Below, in pieces: positions 1 to 12,240 of a DNA stretch of 64,000 bases. The stretch comes from Zanthoxylum bungeanum (lineage: Eukaryota; Streptophyta; Magnoliopsida; Sapindales; Rutaceae), in assembly GCA_019454045.1 (NCBI GenBank), contig SKCR01025323.1, forward strand, positions 62,001-126,000, in the 5' to 3' direction. The stretch's first letter is position 1. Each line of letters opens with the position of its first letter. The translations under genes were made by a program, and so were the position numbers. Under the pieces are notes generated by a model. It saw nothing but the letters and a program-made list of their open reading frames with translations. It had not been told where the DNA came from and ran no database searches.

Positions 1-133
1 ATAGGTTTAGGTGAAATATGAATAAATTATTCATATTAGATATTGAATAATTTATTCGGTATTTTGAAAAAGTTTTAAAATATGATTTCGCCCGACCCGC
101 GCTTCCGCTGCGCCCATCGCCCAAAACCCCACA
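1..133 (+). repeat. Tail of a B-like LTR, cut by the window edge
   Basis: The segment ends in a C-rich run followed by AAAACCCCACA, and just before it has a 'cgcttccgctgcgcc' stretch. Both resemble the 3' end of the B LTRs (18430-18489 and 25220-25276), which finish AAAACCCCAACA. Directly after it the Copia protease region of P begins, so this looks like the right end of an element or solo LTR inserted in P upstream of the protease. The TSD cannot be tested because the left end lies outside the window. Confidence 0.5.
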
Positions 134-2099
134 CATGGTTCTCATAATACTTGGTGGATTGACTCTGTTCTATAATCCATGTTGCCAATACCATGCATAG
201 CTTCTTAAACCAAAGGAAACCAATGGAAAGTGAACGTGCAATCTATTCAGGAAATAAGATGCCTTCACATGTGGAAGTTGTCGGGACCTACAAACTTTTT
301 CTTAATTCTGACTTTGTTTTAGACCGAGATGAAACCTTTTATATTCCGTCTTTTTCAAGAAACCTTATTTCTGTTTCAAGACTTTTACCTATAGGTTTTA
401 GTTTTAGTTTCATTGGAACATCTTTTCATTTGTTAAAAGATTATGTTATTATTAGGGATATGATTATGGATGATGGTTTGTTTAAACTTTATTTAAACCC
501 TACATTTGATTATAACCTTATGACTATGCATGGTGATATTAGTGTAAAGAGAAGTATTTCAAATGAGAAATCCTCCATATTCTGGCACATGAGATTAAGT
601 CATATTTCCATTGACTGAATCGAAATAGTAAATGATGGAATCCTTGAGACTTTGGATTTTACTGATTTTGGTACTTGTGTAGACTGCATAAAGGGAAAGC
701 AAACTAACAAGGGCAAGAAAGGTGCTAGGAGGAGTTATGATATTTTGGAATTCGTACACACTGACATTTGTGGCCCATTTCTAGAAGCGTGCTTAAATGG
801 TCAGAGATTCTTTCTCTTTTATTGATGATTATTCGCGATTTATGTATCTCTATTTGCTTTATAATAAGGGTGAAGCACTAGATGCTTTTAAGTGCTATAA
901 AGCAGAGGTAGAGAAATAATTAGGAAAATAAATTAAAATAGAGGTGGAGAATATTATGGAAGGTACACGAGATCAGGACAAAAATCAGGTCCATTTGCTA
1001 GGTTTCTGAAGGAAAAAGGCATTGTTGCCCAATACACAATGCCAAGCTCACCATCTCAAAATGGTGTAGCAGAAATAAGAAACCGAACATTAATGAACAT
1101 GGTTTGGAGTATGATTAGTAACTCCAGTCTCCCATTATCCTTGTGGAGTGAAACTCTAAAAACTGATGTATATGTGTTAAATAGGGTTCCAACAAAGGCA
1201 GTTCCCCAAATTCCATTTGAATTATGGAAGAGTTGGAAACCTAGTTTAAGACATATGCGTGAATGAGGTTGTCCCGCTGAAGTTAGAGTGTACAATCCAC
1301 AAGAGAAAAAGTTAGACCCCATGACAGTTAGTGGTTTTTTCATTGGCTATGCAGAAAGGTCTAAGGGATATAGATTTTATTGTCCATCCTATACTTCAAA
1401 AATTGTAGAGGCAAGGAATGCAAAGTTTATACAGAATGATGTAATTAGAGGGAATAGTCAACCTCGAAACTTAGTTTTTGAGGAAGATAAGAGTTTAGAA
1501 CCTACTCCTGAATCTTCAGGTCAGTTGGTCGTAATTCAAGATAATCATCAAGATTTATTAGATTATCAACAACCAATTCCCAAAGAACCACATCATGCAG
1601 AGAATATTATTGGAGATCTGGCTATTGAACATCCTCCTCAAGAAGATGTCGGTATGGCTTCCAGGAGATCTACAAGGATAAGGAAACTTGAGATTTCTTC
1701 TGATTATGTTGTGCATCTGCAAGAATCTGACGTTGACATTGGTGTTGAAGATGACCTTGTCACGTTTTCACAGGCTATGAGTAGTAGTAGATCCATATTG
1801 TGATCTAATGCCATGAAAGATGAGATGGATTCAATGGCTAATAATCAAGTTTGGGATCTTGTTGAGTTTCCTAAAGGAACAAAGACCATTAGTTGTAAAT
1901 GGGTTTTTAAAACCAAAAGAGATTCTTTAGGCAATATCGAAAGATATAAAGCAAGACTTGTAGCCAAAGGATTCACTCAACGAGATGGAATTGATTATCA
2001 TGATACCTTCTCTACAGTCTCTAAGAAGGATTCTTTCAGGATAATCATTGCATTAATAGCTCATTTTGATATAGAGCTACATCAGATGGATGTGAAAAC
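134..2099 (+). pseudogene. P pol fragment 1: protease edge, integrase and start of reverse transcriptase
   Basis: This is a broken Ty1/Copia pol. A WWIDS protease active-site region is at 152-166, but the glycine of the DSG triad is lost to a small deletion that shifts the frame. The next open stretch (193-618) is the GAG-pre-integrase region, ending in WHMRLSHISID. A TGA at 616-618 interrupts it, yet the same frame continues through the C-x2-C knuckle to the first integrase aspartate (HTDICGP, near 757-777). The frame breaks near 826. Integrase resumes at 1039-1263 ([14 protein letters not shown]), stops at a TGA at 1264, and continues at 1288-1803. RT starts in 1813-2094 (WVFKTK, ARLVAKGF, HQMDVKT). 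The fragment ends at AAAAC (2095-2099), where A inserted. It is non-functional. Confidence 0.88.
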
Positions 2100-3928
2100 C
2101 GTTGGACAATTATGACCCATAGCATCACTATTTGTAAAAGACATGGTGTTTTTGTACAAATTAACTATGTGACAAAAGAAATTGCTCTTTTATCATTTTG
2201 TAATTGGATTACTTGGATATATAAATGATAAAAGTCCATATGATTAGTACCAGATTAATAAGATATGAGACAATATTAATCCATGAAAGGTTTAATCATT
2301 AAATATCCCTAGTCGTAGTATTATCGAGACTGGACATCGATAATGCGGAATAGGCTAGTATTACACTTGTGCGCGTTATGGAAGCTTAACGACATAGTTC
2401 TCATATATTTAAGTATTGGATACTTATGCAAGTGTGATAAGAGGTTCTGTTAGCCGTTGGACCGGGAACAGCTTCGCTCTGGATAGACCCATCAGAGTCC
2501 CATTGGTAGTATGACTATGTGTCTATGGGAATCTGAATCAGGGTAGGTGTATGTGGTCTTAACCTGAGACTTGCATTGCTAATACTTGCGACAATCAGTA
2601 TACTTTGGTTTTGGACGCCTCTTCTGGGTATACTGAGAATCATAGTGTATTGGGTGTGATGTCAAGATGAGAGTATCACTTCATTCATATGGAGATGATG
2701 ATCACACGGGGATACATAACTAGTACTCTTAAATGCTGCAGCTATCGGGATAGTATGACTAGGTCATGATTATCCGATTACAGAGACTAGTTGCTAGTGA
2801 TCCGATATATGCTTCGTACGGGGCAGACACAATTACAGCCCTAGGCCTATCATGTGACATCCGATACATGATCGTATTACGCAATACATTGTATTCTACG
2901 CCTGATACATATTATATATTCTTCGTTGAATATTTCTGGAGAATTGGGTAGGCACGATGCTTTGCTAGAAGCCAACCATGTCGTGTAAATCGATGAGAAC
3001 GTGGTACGCGGTACGCACGTATCGGATGGTCCGACAACCGTATTTACTGCCAACATATCCAGGGATATCTTGGGTCGCTTCCCAAAGATTCACCAATGAC
3101 ATTTGACTTGAACAAAATTAATCTGGGATTAATTATGAGAGAGAAAATTAATCTGGTATTAATTACGACAAGAATTTATTTGGGATTAAATTCGTCTAGA
3201 AGAGAGAACGCGATTAATTTGGAATTAATCGACAAAGTAAATTTAATAGTTAAATTGGATTTTACTATTTAATTTATTTAATTGGGCTAAAATATTATAT
3301 TGGATATATTAATTGAAATTGGATTTCAATACAGAATTAAAATTGGATTTTAATTCAAGGGAACGAAATAATTTGGAATTAATTCGTGAGCGACTATCAT
3401 AATAATTTTGCGAGGCATTATTATTTAATTAAATTGGATTTAATTATTTAGCGACGAAAATTCGTTTAGTCGGATTAAACGAACCCCGGCCCAAAGTGTG
3501 TTGTGTAAGCCAACTCAAATTTGGAATTTAAAGTAGTAGGACCCACTTTACTTACAACACTTGTCACTATTTGTGATGGGTATAGTTGGCTAATTAAATG
3601 TTGGACTTTAAAGCACACAACACATCAAGTTGGACTTACTATTCACTCTCTCCCTCATTTTTTTCTCTCTTGGCCGAAAATTCTCTTCTTGGAGGAGAAA
3701 ATTATCTTTCAAAAATTGTTCTAGCTAGCACTTAAATGAGTCATTTAAAGGTGATAGGGAAACTCATCCAAGAGTTTGGAACTCAACAAAAGGCTTGGAG
3801 CTTCTACATCCAACCAAGAAAGTTTTGAATTTTCTACCAATCAATGTAAGTTCTTTCCGCAAATTTTACTTGATTATTCTCACACAAATCATGATTTAGA
3901 GATCCTTGGCATGTCTAGGAAACTAACA
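2100..3928 (+). repeat. A 5' LTR
   Basis: It pairs with 13670-15490. In the first 90 bases the two copies differ at only a few positions. It ends ...ACTAACA directly before the primer-binding site. Related but diverged LTRs are those of D (30932-32680) and E (37072-39089). Positions 3116-3481 contain a chain of small hairpins. Confidence 0.9.
3116..3481. repeat. Chain of about ten short hairpins with TTGGA/CTGGG loops in the A LTR
   Basis: Within 366 bases there are successive inverted repeats with different stems but similar loops: 3116-3134 (AATTAAT, loop CTGGG), 3146-3164 (same stem, loop CTGGT), 3172-3193 (8 of 9 paired, loop TGGG), 3211-3231 (CGATTAAT, loop TTGGA), 3245-3269 (9 of 10 paired, TTGGA), 3312-3330 (ATTGAAA, TTGGA), 3334-3356 (GAATTAAAA, TTGGA), 3364-3386 (8 of 9 paired, TTGGA), 3426-3446 (TAATTAAA, TTGGA) and 3463-3481 (CGTTTA, loop GTCGGAT). 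The same series is in the 3' LTR at about 14678-15045. Confidence 0.85.
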
Positions 3929-3929
3929 A

Positions 3930-3942
3930 TGGTATCAGAGCC
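3930..3942 (+). other. A primer-binding site (initiator Met tRNA type)
   Basis: TGGTATCAGAGCC lies one base after the 5' LTR. It matches the complement of the 3' end of plant initiator tRNA-Met, the usual primer of Copia elements. Confidence 0.9.
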
Positions 3943-6047
3943 AATCTAAGCATGATTTGAATTTTAGGGTTCTTAACTTTAATTTGGGTATTTTTGCTTG
4001 GAGCATGATTTTTCCAAATTGGTTGTTTGGTTCTGTTTATATGATGATGAATTGGATTTGTGCATCATTGGATTTATAAAATTGATTGGATAAAAAATTT
4101 CCCCAAATCCTAAGCCATGGCCGAATGGAACCCTATGTAGTGCTCATGGTGATTTTTTGAATTTTGACAATTGGATATGTTAAATGCATGAAATGAATAT
4201 TGATTGTTGATTTAATTGGATTGAAATCAAAATTGGATGTTATTTCATGTAATTGCCGTGAGATTGAAGCATGTTGAATGAGTTGATTTTGCTTCAATTT
4301 GTGTTGGACATGAATTGTAATATTTAAGCATGATTAATTGGATTAATTAGTGTTTTGGAAACATTAGATTAATTGATTAATTATGTTAATTACACTTTAA
4401 TTGGATTAATTTGTAATTTGGAATAATATATTAATTTAATTTGTTGTATTTGGGCTAATGGGCTTGGTTGAGCCAAGTATGGTTTTGGACAATTAGGTTG
4501 GATCCAACTGGGCCTAAAACCATTTCCATAAAGTCCAAATATGATTTTTAGGCCTTTAATAATTTAATTGTGCCTAAATTGATTTTTGGCATATGGTGAT
4601 TCCTATTTGGACCTTGGAATTTTGGGTTTGATCCATTATGACCAAAGCCCATGCCTAAATAATTAATTGAAAGCCCATTGAACTTTAATTGAATAGTATT
4701 GGATGCTAATTGGGCCTTTGAGACCCATTTAGATTGGATTTGGAATCCAAATCTAAAGACACTATTATAAGTGTAATTATTTAATTTGGAATTAAATATG
4801 AATTAGTATTGGATATAATTTAAATTGGATTTAAAATTATAGTTCGATATAATTCAAGAATACTTACTTTGAATATTTATTCTTAAAAGAGTTAAACTCG
4901 CGCAAATCAAATCGTTGTATGAACATTGGATGGTCATTAATCAAAGATTAATTAATTGGATTAGATTGATTGACAACATGCTTTATGTGAATACTTGGAT
5001 GTATTTATATGAATAATGTATATTGGATGGATATTAGTTGGGTGTGGGCAATTTTGGAAATTGTTGTAAGTATGGTACTTATTTGAAATTGGACCTGCGT
5101 GTCCAGCCTTTCACCTCCGATTCTCTTTGTATTTCTCTTCTCACCAATTCCCTTCAATGTAAATGAGGTTTCTTTATGTATTATGTAATTGGGTAGAAGT
5201 ATGTAAAGTGCTAGCGGGAGAGAAGAAAGAGAGAGATTTGTTCTAGGAACAAATTGTATTATATATCCATCAACATATCATTATTATTTTAATCGCGCCT
5301 TATTATGCTTTTAAAATGCATGTTTAAGGGTGTATGATGAGACCAAATCAAAGATAATAAATTGGTTGCCAATTTACGCAAAAAAACCCTCACTACAATA
5401 TTAAGCGTTTTCCTTCCATTGAGTGGTTCTTTCTCAAGATCCAAGATTGGCTTTGATTTGTTGGCCAAAGTCAAGATCATTGTCCATCACGGATGTGTTT
5501 GAACCACGAAAGCTTTGTTATATATCGCATATCTTGGGCAGTTGTGACTTGTTGGCCAAAGTCAAGGTCACTTCTGTACATCGATGTGGATTACGAAGCT
5601 TTCCCACTGTCAATGGGTCGCGCTTAACTAGAATCATTAAGCTTGTTGAGCCAAAGCCAATGCTTAGTTGATTCAGAGGAAAAGGTTAGGATGATATATT
5701 GGATATATGTTTTGGACTTGGAGGTCCACCTACCAGATCTAGGAATTGGATGGGATCTAATTGATCTTAGAGATCTACCTAGTTAAGTTTCATACAGCTT
5801 GTTGGCCAAAGTCAAGGTTGTGTGTTATTTAACGAGATCCTAGCCCACTAGGAAACTGGGTTTCCCGAGTACTACACAGAGGGTTAGAGGCTCGCCGAAT
5901 AATAGTGGGAGGCCAATATTAAATTTTCAATTTCGTTTAATGCCTGCTAATATGCGTTTTTTTAATTATTTATCATTGTTATAAATATATTAGTTGGACT
6001 AATATCTTTTATTGATTTATTTGAACAGTTAGACTGTACAAGACAAT
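3943..6047 (+). other. A leader, left part (no gene seen)
   Basis: This is AT-rich untranslated leader between the primer site and gag, homologous to the D leader (32697-34062). It has no credible ORF. It contains more TTGGA-centred inverted repeats (for example near 4784-4800) and, at 5461-5820, a set of direct repeats. The leader resumes at 9286 after the H solo LTR. Confidence 0.7.
5461..5820 (+). repeat. Dispersed direct repeats TTGGCCAAAGTCAAG in the A leader
   Basis: The motif TTGGCCAAAGTCAAG occurs at 5461, 5552 and 5802, with a degraded version (GTTGAGCCAAAGCCAA) near 5644. Spacing is irregular, about 90 to 250 bases, so this is not a simple tandem array. D lacks this stretch because its leader is deleted there. 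Confidence 0.8.
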
Positions 6048-6645
6048 ACTCCTGTGGGAACACAGAATCTGGGGTGACGCAATGCTGTTCTAGGCTCGCG
6101 GCCTAGTCGGGAGTACGGAGTAGCCACGAGGGACTAAACCAGAGAGTAATGGAGTCACCACCCGGTGTGAACCGGGACAAAGATTTAAGGCCGCACTCAC
6201 CCCTCGCAAGGGAAGACCTTAAACCATTGGGTTCGGAATGGTCCCTTACTTATGCAACTTGTAATGTAAAGATTTATGCAATAATCCAACCAAGCCTATG
6301 ACATACATTTCCAAGTGCACCACAATCCTAGATTCACATGCTTAAAAGTATAGTTTACATCTAACATACATGAAACCAAATCTTATTGCCAAATTCACAT
6401 ACTCAAAGGTAGGCCTTTGCAACAACAAACACATAACGTCATAAGAATTCAATCATTCATGTAAATATAAACACAAACAGTCATGGTAACATTTGCGTGT
6501 AATGTAAAGGAAATCAAAATGACGACAAATAATATTGTAGGCGCATAACAGAAATAGACAACTAGAGATGTAATACAAATGCATAGCGTAAAAAAGGGGT
6601 AACCATATGCCAAGATGGACATGTCGTAATGTGATGCGAGAGAAT

Positions 6646-7090
6646 CTGTTTACCGTATGCGTTCGTGCAGCGTTCGTATACGCGTTCGAACGGTAAACAG
6701 AACGTTCTCGTTCGAGTAGCGTTCGTAAACACGTTCGAACGGGAATGAAACAGAATGCACACGTTCGTATGGCGTTTGTGAACGCGTTCGAACGGAAATG
6801 AAACAGAATACTCACATTCGTGGGCGTTTGTGAACGCATTCGAACAGAAATGAAACAGAATGCTCACGTTCGTATGGCGTTCGTGAACGCGTTCGAACGG
6901 AAATGAAACAGAATACTCACGTTCGTGTGGCGTTTGTGAACGCGTTCGAACAGAAATGAAACAGAATGCTCACGTTCGTATGGCGTTCGTGAACGCGTTC
7001 GAACGGAAATGAGACCTGATGTATGATAAGGAAAAATGCATGCGCGTTCGAGTTGCGTTCGTAAACGAGTTCGAACGGGAACAGACCTGA
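6646..7090. repeat. Eight-unit tandem array centred on TTCGAA in H
   Basis: The palindrome TTCGAA occurs at 6685, 6734, 6787, 6839, 6892, 6945, 6998 and 7070, so most units are 49-53 bp long. Each unit carries a 'GTTCGT...GCGTTYGTGAACG' part before the palindrome and 'AAATGAAACAGAAT' after it. Several units contain the 10-bp palindrome CGTTCGAACG. Confidence 0.92.
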
Positions 7091-7207
7091 TGCATGAAAT
7101 GGGACGCAATACATAGACAACAAAATAAAGGGGCGCGGCGAAGTACTGCCGTAAATGTGGCCTTTTGGGGCTCTTGATCTCTCAAAGAGATGACCTTTAG
7201 ACCAACA

Positions 7208-7585
7208 TACTAAGCCCATGCGCGTCGCATCACATCATACATACAAACATAAAGACAATCATATCAAACTGTGTATGCCCGATTGAACACATCTTACATC
7301 CAACCGAACACACATCAACCGGCGCGGCAAAGCATCGTGGTAAAAGGCTTTAAACCCCTCCCCATAGGGGATCTTTCATTCCACTTACTAAGCCCATGCG
7401 CTCGATCGCATCATGCATACAAACATAAAGACAATCATATCAAACTAAGTATGCCCGATTGAACACATCTTACATCCAACCGAACACACGTCAGCCGGCG
7501 CGGCAAAGCATCGTGGTAAAGGGCTTTAAGCCCCTCCCCGTAGGGGATCTTTCATTCCACTTACTAAGCCCATGCGCTCGATTGA
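7208..7585. repeat. Tandem duplication of about 176 bp in H
   Basis: The landmark 'actaagcccatgcgc' recurs near 7209, 7387 and 7563. The intervening blocks, which include GGCGCGGCAAAGCATCGTGG, are nearly identical. Equivalent but longer and more diverged repeats occur in the G LTRs (26620-27110 and 57870-58350). Confidence 0.85.
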
Positions 7586-9379
7586 GTAATGCACAAATAA
7601 GCAACATGCAGAATTTAAGTGACGAAAAATAAATAAACCAAAGCAACACAAAACAAAAGAGGGTGCGTTTACTCAAGTGGTACGTAGAGTTGTATCCCAA
7701 GTACAGACCGCACTACCGTCCATTCGGATTCGGCTACGAAATTTACGTCTGGGTTTCCATCCTATATACCACAAGAGACGACACTCTTCCATTCATCCAA
7801 TACCCACAACACACATCATACACAAACAAGATTCGACAAATAAGTAAAATACAGTCAAAATAAATAACGAAAGTTACATAAACACGGGTGTGAAAAGTAC
7901 CCTCAGGTCTAACCTTTTTGCCAACTTTCAGGCTTGCGTTTCACGGACGTCGGAAGGGTACAGCTCCTCAACTTCTCTGGTTCACTGGTTTAGCGTCCTA
8001 GCTCACTGCTTTGCTGTTTTGCTTGCGGTTTGAACTCCATTCTGATCCTGTTCGGCCTCTGTTTTGCTGCTCACTGCTCAGGCCACCTGTTTTGACGTTT
8101 CAATGAACTGTTCCAAGTTTGTGTGGGTTCTTAGTGTAGTTGTGTGTGATTATTTTTAAGATTATGAATGCAGTTTTATGTCACTGTTTTTAAGGTTTTT
8201 AGGGACTGTTTTAAGAGGATTTGGGCTGCTATTTTAAGTGATTCAAGGGCTGTTTATGTGTGTTTTAGGGGGTGTTTCAATGATTGTAAGGGCTGTATGG
8301 GGGGATGTGTTCTCGGTGAAGGAGGGGAGTGTTTTGATTCGGCTAAGGAGGGTTATTGCTTGTGGTGGTCTCGACTTTGAAGGATTTTGGTGTTCTGGAT
8401 TCGGCTAAGGGTGAGTTTGGTTTGTTTTGGATTCGGCTATAGAGGATATTTGCTTGTGGAGGATTCAGCTATGGAAGATATGGTTAGGGCTCTTTGTTCT
8501 CTTTTTGTGTATATGTCAAGTGTTTTCTTTTTTGTCTTGGACGTGTATTAGAGAGAATGGAGAGATCAGAGGGCTTGGTTAATGCATGTTTATATAGAAG
8601 AGAGCTAGGGTTTGCCCTTGTCTCACAAGGAAAAGATCTAGTTTCCAAATTAGGAGTCCTAATGATGGTATACAAAAGATTGAGGGGGGACAAAATATTT
8701 TAAATTAGGAAGTCAACTAATCTAAATTGGTGGGTATCTTATTGAATTAGGAAGTCAACTAATTTAAATTGGTAGATGTCTTATTAGATTAGGAAGTCAA
8801 ATATTTAATTAGCTTTGATTGGTTAGGATTGATTTTAATTAGGCATGATTTTAGTTTAAGTTGGTAATTGTTTATTTTATGTTTGGTAAATGTTTTATTT
8901 AATTATTTAATTAATTTAATTATTATCTTATTTAGTTAATGTTTTAATTAATATCTATTTATTTAAATTGGGATGTGTTTTATGGGCTTTGGGGGGCTAA
9001 TTGGGCTGGGGTGTGAGGTTAGCAGCAAAACCAGAAATACCGACTTCGTTCGAACGCCAATTCGAACGCGGCATGAACGTCCGCAATCTGCCTGACGTTC
9101 GAACGTAGTAACGAACGCAGCACTAACGAAGACAGTGAGCTTGTGAAATGAACTTGATGACATACTTATTCTAAATTTCCCATTCCGACCTCCGTTTCCC
9201 GCAATATCCTTAGCTAAAAAAGTAGTGCCTCCAACTGAGACTCATCATCGAGTTTCACATGCGAAAATGCAATGCCTACAACTCCACTTGTAGTTGGTTA
9301 TATAGTTGGACTATAGTAACCATTACATTTTGAGTGTACTCGATATCGTTGATTGGATAGTTGGACTATTGCAATCGAG

Positions 9380-10273
9380 ATGGTTGGAAAGATTAGCATT
9401 AAAGACATCATCCTGGGCAATAATGTCTTTAACAGCTCCAATTTTCTAGATTGGGAGATGAATCTCAGGATAGTCCTGGGAGCCGAGAAGTTACTTTATG
9501 TCATAGAGTAACCTCTCAGGTCTGAGATAGAAGTTGAGCAAATAGTAGAGCATGAGCTTTGGAAGACTCATCGTGATGATAACTTTAGTGCTCAATCCGT
9601 TATGCTTGCCGCAATGACTCCTTAGTTTCGTCGTCAGAACAAAGGATTGGATCTTTATAGTATGATGTTGAAATTGAAGGATCTTCACATATCTAACCTT
9701 AGATCAGAGAAGTATGAATTGCAAAAGATGCTCTTTCGCTCACGTATGTCAGAGGGTACATATGTCGAGCACTATGTGTCGCAGATGATTGCTGACATCG
9801 AATAACTAGGTTAGCTGGGTATAACCTTCGAGGCCGAGACTTCCATAAATTTGATCTTATAGTCTCTGCCTGATTGCTGGGGTGGGTTCATCATGAATTA
9901 TAATATGATGAACCAAGAAAAAACTCTTGGAGAGTTAATGACGATGCTGAAAGAAGCAGATCTAGAGCTTCTAAAGGGCTAGAAGCGTGAGACACATCTT
10001 ACTTTGACATCACAGAAAGCGAAGGCTTGGCCGAAGGCTTCTGGTGGAGTGAAGAAAAAGAAGAAAAAGGGCAAGGCCAAATCATCACAGTTTTCTGGGA
10101 AGACTAAGGACATATCCCAAGATGTCTGCCTAAACTGTAGCAAACAGGGTCACTGGAAGCGTGACTGCCAAGAGTACAAGGCATACATAAAGGAAGTGAA
10201 GACGGGCAATGCTCCGACTTCAGGTATGTTTATTATAAACATGTCCACTACTGGTTTTAAAATTGGATTTTAA
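9380..10273 (+). pseudogene. A gag (Copia nucleocapsid), broken
   Basis: An ATG at 9380 opens a frame reading MVGKISIKDIILG, then NFLDWEMNLRIVLGAEK, the usual start of Copia gag. The same frame runs to 10273 with several in-frame stops (for example after YVIE and around IE*LG). At least four fit C-to-T changes at CAA or CAG codons. The C-terminal part is open from 10004 and holds a lysine-rich stretch and a CCHC knuckle, CLNCSKQGHWKRDC. Gag would coat the element RNA and form virus-like particles. It is not functional here. Equivalent N-terminal gag is deleted in D. Confidence 0.88.
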
Positions 10274-11393
10274 TTCTGGATGTGGTACTCACATATATAC
10301 TGATGTGCATGATCTGCTAATTAGCAGGAGACTGGCTTCAGGCGAGATTGACCTACGAGTCAAAAACGGGACGAGAGTCGCTGTTTTGGCCGTTGGGACC
10401 TATGTTTTGTATCCGCCCTTGGGGCATGTAATTACATAAGGTGACTATTATTTTGTACCTAGTTTGACTAGAAACATCATCTATGTATCTAGTTTAACCC
10501 GATGAGGGTATACCTTTGTATTCAGAAACACTGGGTGTTTTGTATATAAAGATGACATTTTGATATGTACAGCAGATGTTAATAATAGTCTTTATATTTT
10601 GAATATATGTCTAGCCAGGCTAGAGGTGGATATGAATACTTCGTAACCTTTACGGATGATGCATCACGTTATGGTTATGTGTATCTTATGAGACACAAGT
10701 CGGAAACTTTTGAGAAATTCAAAGAGTTTCGACATGAAGTAGAAAGACAGACCGACAAAAGTATTAAAATATTACGGTCGGACCGTGGTGGAGAATACTT
10801 GAGAATGAGTTTCTCGATTACTTGAAAGAATATAGTATTCTTTCACCCTGGACTCCTCCCGGAATACCTCAATTGAACGGTGTGTCCGAACGGAGAAACC
10901 AAACTTTGTTGGACATGGTAAGGTCTATGATGAGTCGTATTGAGCTACCAATTTCCTTCTGGGGATACGCATTGAACAGTGCAATACTTATTTTGAATAA
11001 GGTTCCGTCAAAGTCTGTTGGACAGACTCCATATGAAATATGGACAAGAAAGAAACCAGGTTTCTCATTCCTGAAGATTTGGGGATACTGGGCATATGTT
11101 AAACGTTTGGATGGTACCAAATTAGAACCCAAATCGGGTAAGTGCCTATTTGTAATTGGTTATCCTAGAGAAACTAAAGGATAATATTTCCACAACCCAC
11201 AAGAGAACAAAAATATTTGTTGCTCTTCATGCAGTTTTCCTCGAAAAGGAATTCATAGATACAGTGATAAATAGGAGGAAAGTAGAACTCGATGAAAATT
11301 AGAGTGATACTGTTCCTGGCACCGATCCCCTCACGGAACACGAACAGTTCATCAGGGATGAGACTGTTCCATAATCTTCTAATTGACCAGCGT
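10274..11393 (+). pseudogene. A protease to integrase remnant
   Basis: Following gag, the frame shows a protease-like segment (SGCGTHIYTDVHDL, near 10276-10317) without a clean DSG. The GAG-pre-integrase zone is then largely deleted: the sequence jumps near 10606 to a point equivalent to 35041 in D. Integrase continues at 10607-10820 (FVTFTDDASRYGYVYL, RSDRGGEYL). It shifts frame near 10806, where one base is missing relative to D, and goes on at 10822-11184 (NGVSERRNQTLLDMVRSMM). A small insertion near 11153 shifts the frame again. The sequence stops at 11393, where the C fragment begins, so RT and RNase H are missing. It is not functional. Confidence 0.87.
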
Positions 11394-12240
11394 AAACACA
11401 CACGTATAACGCAAGCGCACGTATCGTTCAAGTAGTATAAAAATATCGATCCCACGATGACTTAATTCCTACTGTTGTTATTAATTATTGATACTATTTA
11501 TTTACAAATATCTAATTATAGGGAGAAGGGAATTGATTGCTTTTGGTTGGTTGAATGTGATATTGCAAAATAAAATAAAAACAGACTCAAAAGAAAATAC
11601 TAAGGAAAATAAAAGAAAAGACGCAAAGGTCTAGGGTCGTGACTCCACACAATATTATTATAAAGATGAATTGATTCTCTTATCTATGTGTAATAAATCA
11701 ATTTGCTAACCTGGAACACGAAAATATGCAAAAGCCTCTGTCGATGGTCAGACGTAAATACCCAGTATAACCCAATTGAACCATATGTCTATGTCAACCA
11801 AATTACTTGGATTCATTAAGATTAAGTTCCAATTATGGCTACCCACGCCCGACAGGTATATGTCTATCCTGTAAGGAAATCTATTAAAGGGTTATCTATC
11901 CTCAAGGAAGATCGTGAGCTATTGAATCTAAGGCTGAAACCTAAAATCCCCATGTCTAGTTCATTTTAAGTTTACCAAATCAATCTTATTGGTGATCAGA
12001 CAACAAGAAGCATTAAGCTTAAGACTCAATAAACAAACTAAAGAATTACCCATAAAAAGAAAATCAATTATTAAGCCTAGTAATATTGTGTTTCATCATT
12101 TCCCTAGAATAAAAATAAAATGTTGGGGTTAGAGGATCCACATTTAATATTTCTTATCTAGGAATCTCATTTATTATAATATATAAATTATTTTATATTC
12201 TGTTTTCTCAGGAATTAATAATGTTAAACATTTAAAACCG

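Larger units (their letters stand above)
6053..9280 (-). mobile_element. H: solo LTR of a Tat/Ogre-type Gypsy element
   Basis: It is bounded by a perfect TSD ACTCC (6048-6052 and 9281-9285). The right end GCCTACA and the internal 'ggctcgcggcctagtcgggagtacggag' region match the LTRs of G and F, so the family is the same type and the orientation is minus. No interior sequence or second LTR lies nearby, so it is a solo LTR of 3228 bp, presumably formed by LTR-LTR recombination. It contains a TTCGAA array (6646-7090) and a tandem duplication (7208-7585). The ORFs inside are repeat artefacts. Confidence 0.88.

Noticed and set aside
6453..7219. Overlapping minus-strand frames rich in FTNA/RSNAF repeats in H
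   Set aside because: They come from the TTCGAA array; different frames give the same type of repeated peptide. The same holds for 26103-26559 and 57256-57873 in G.
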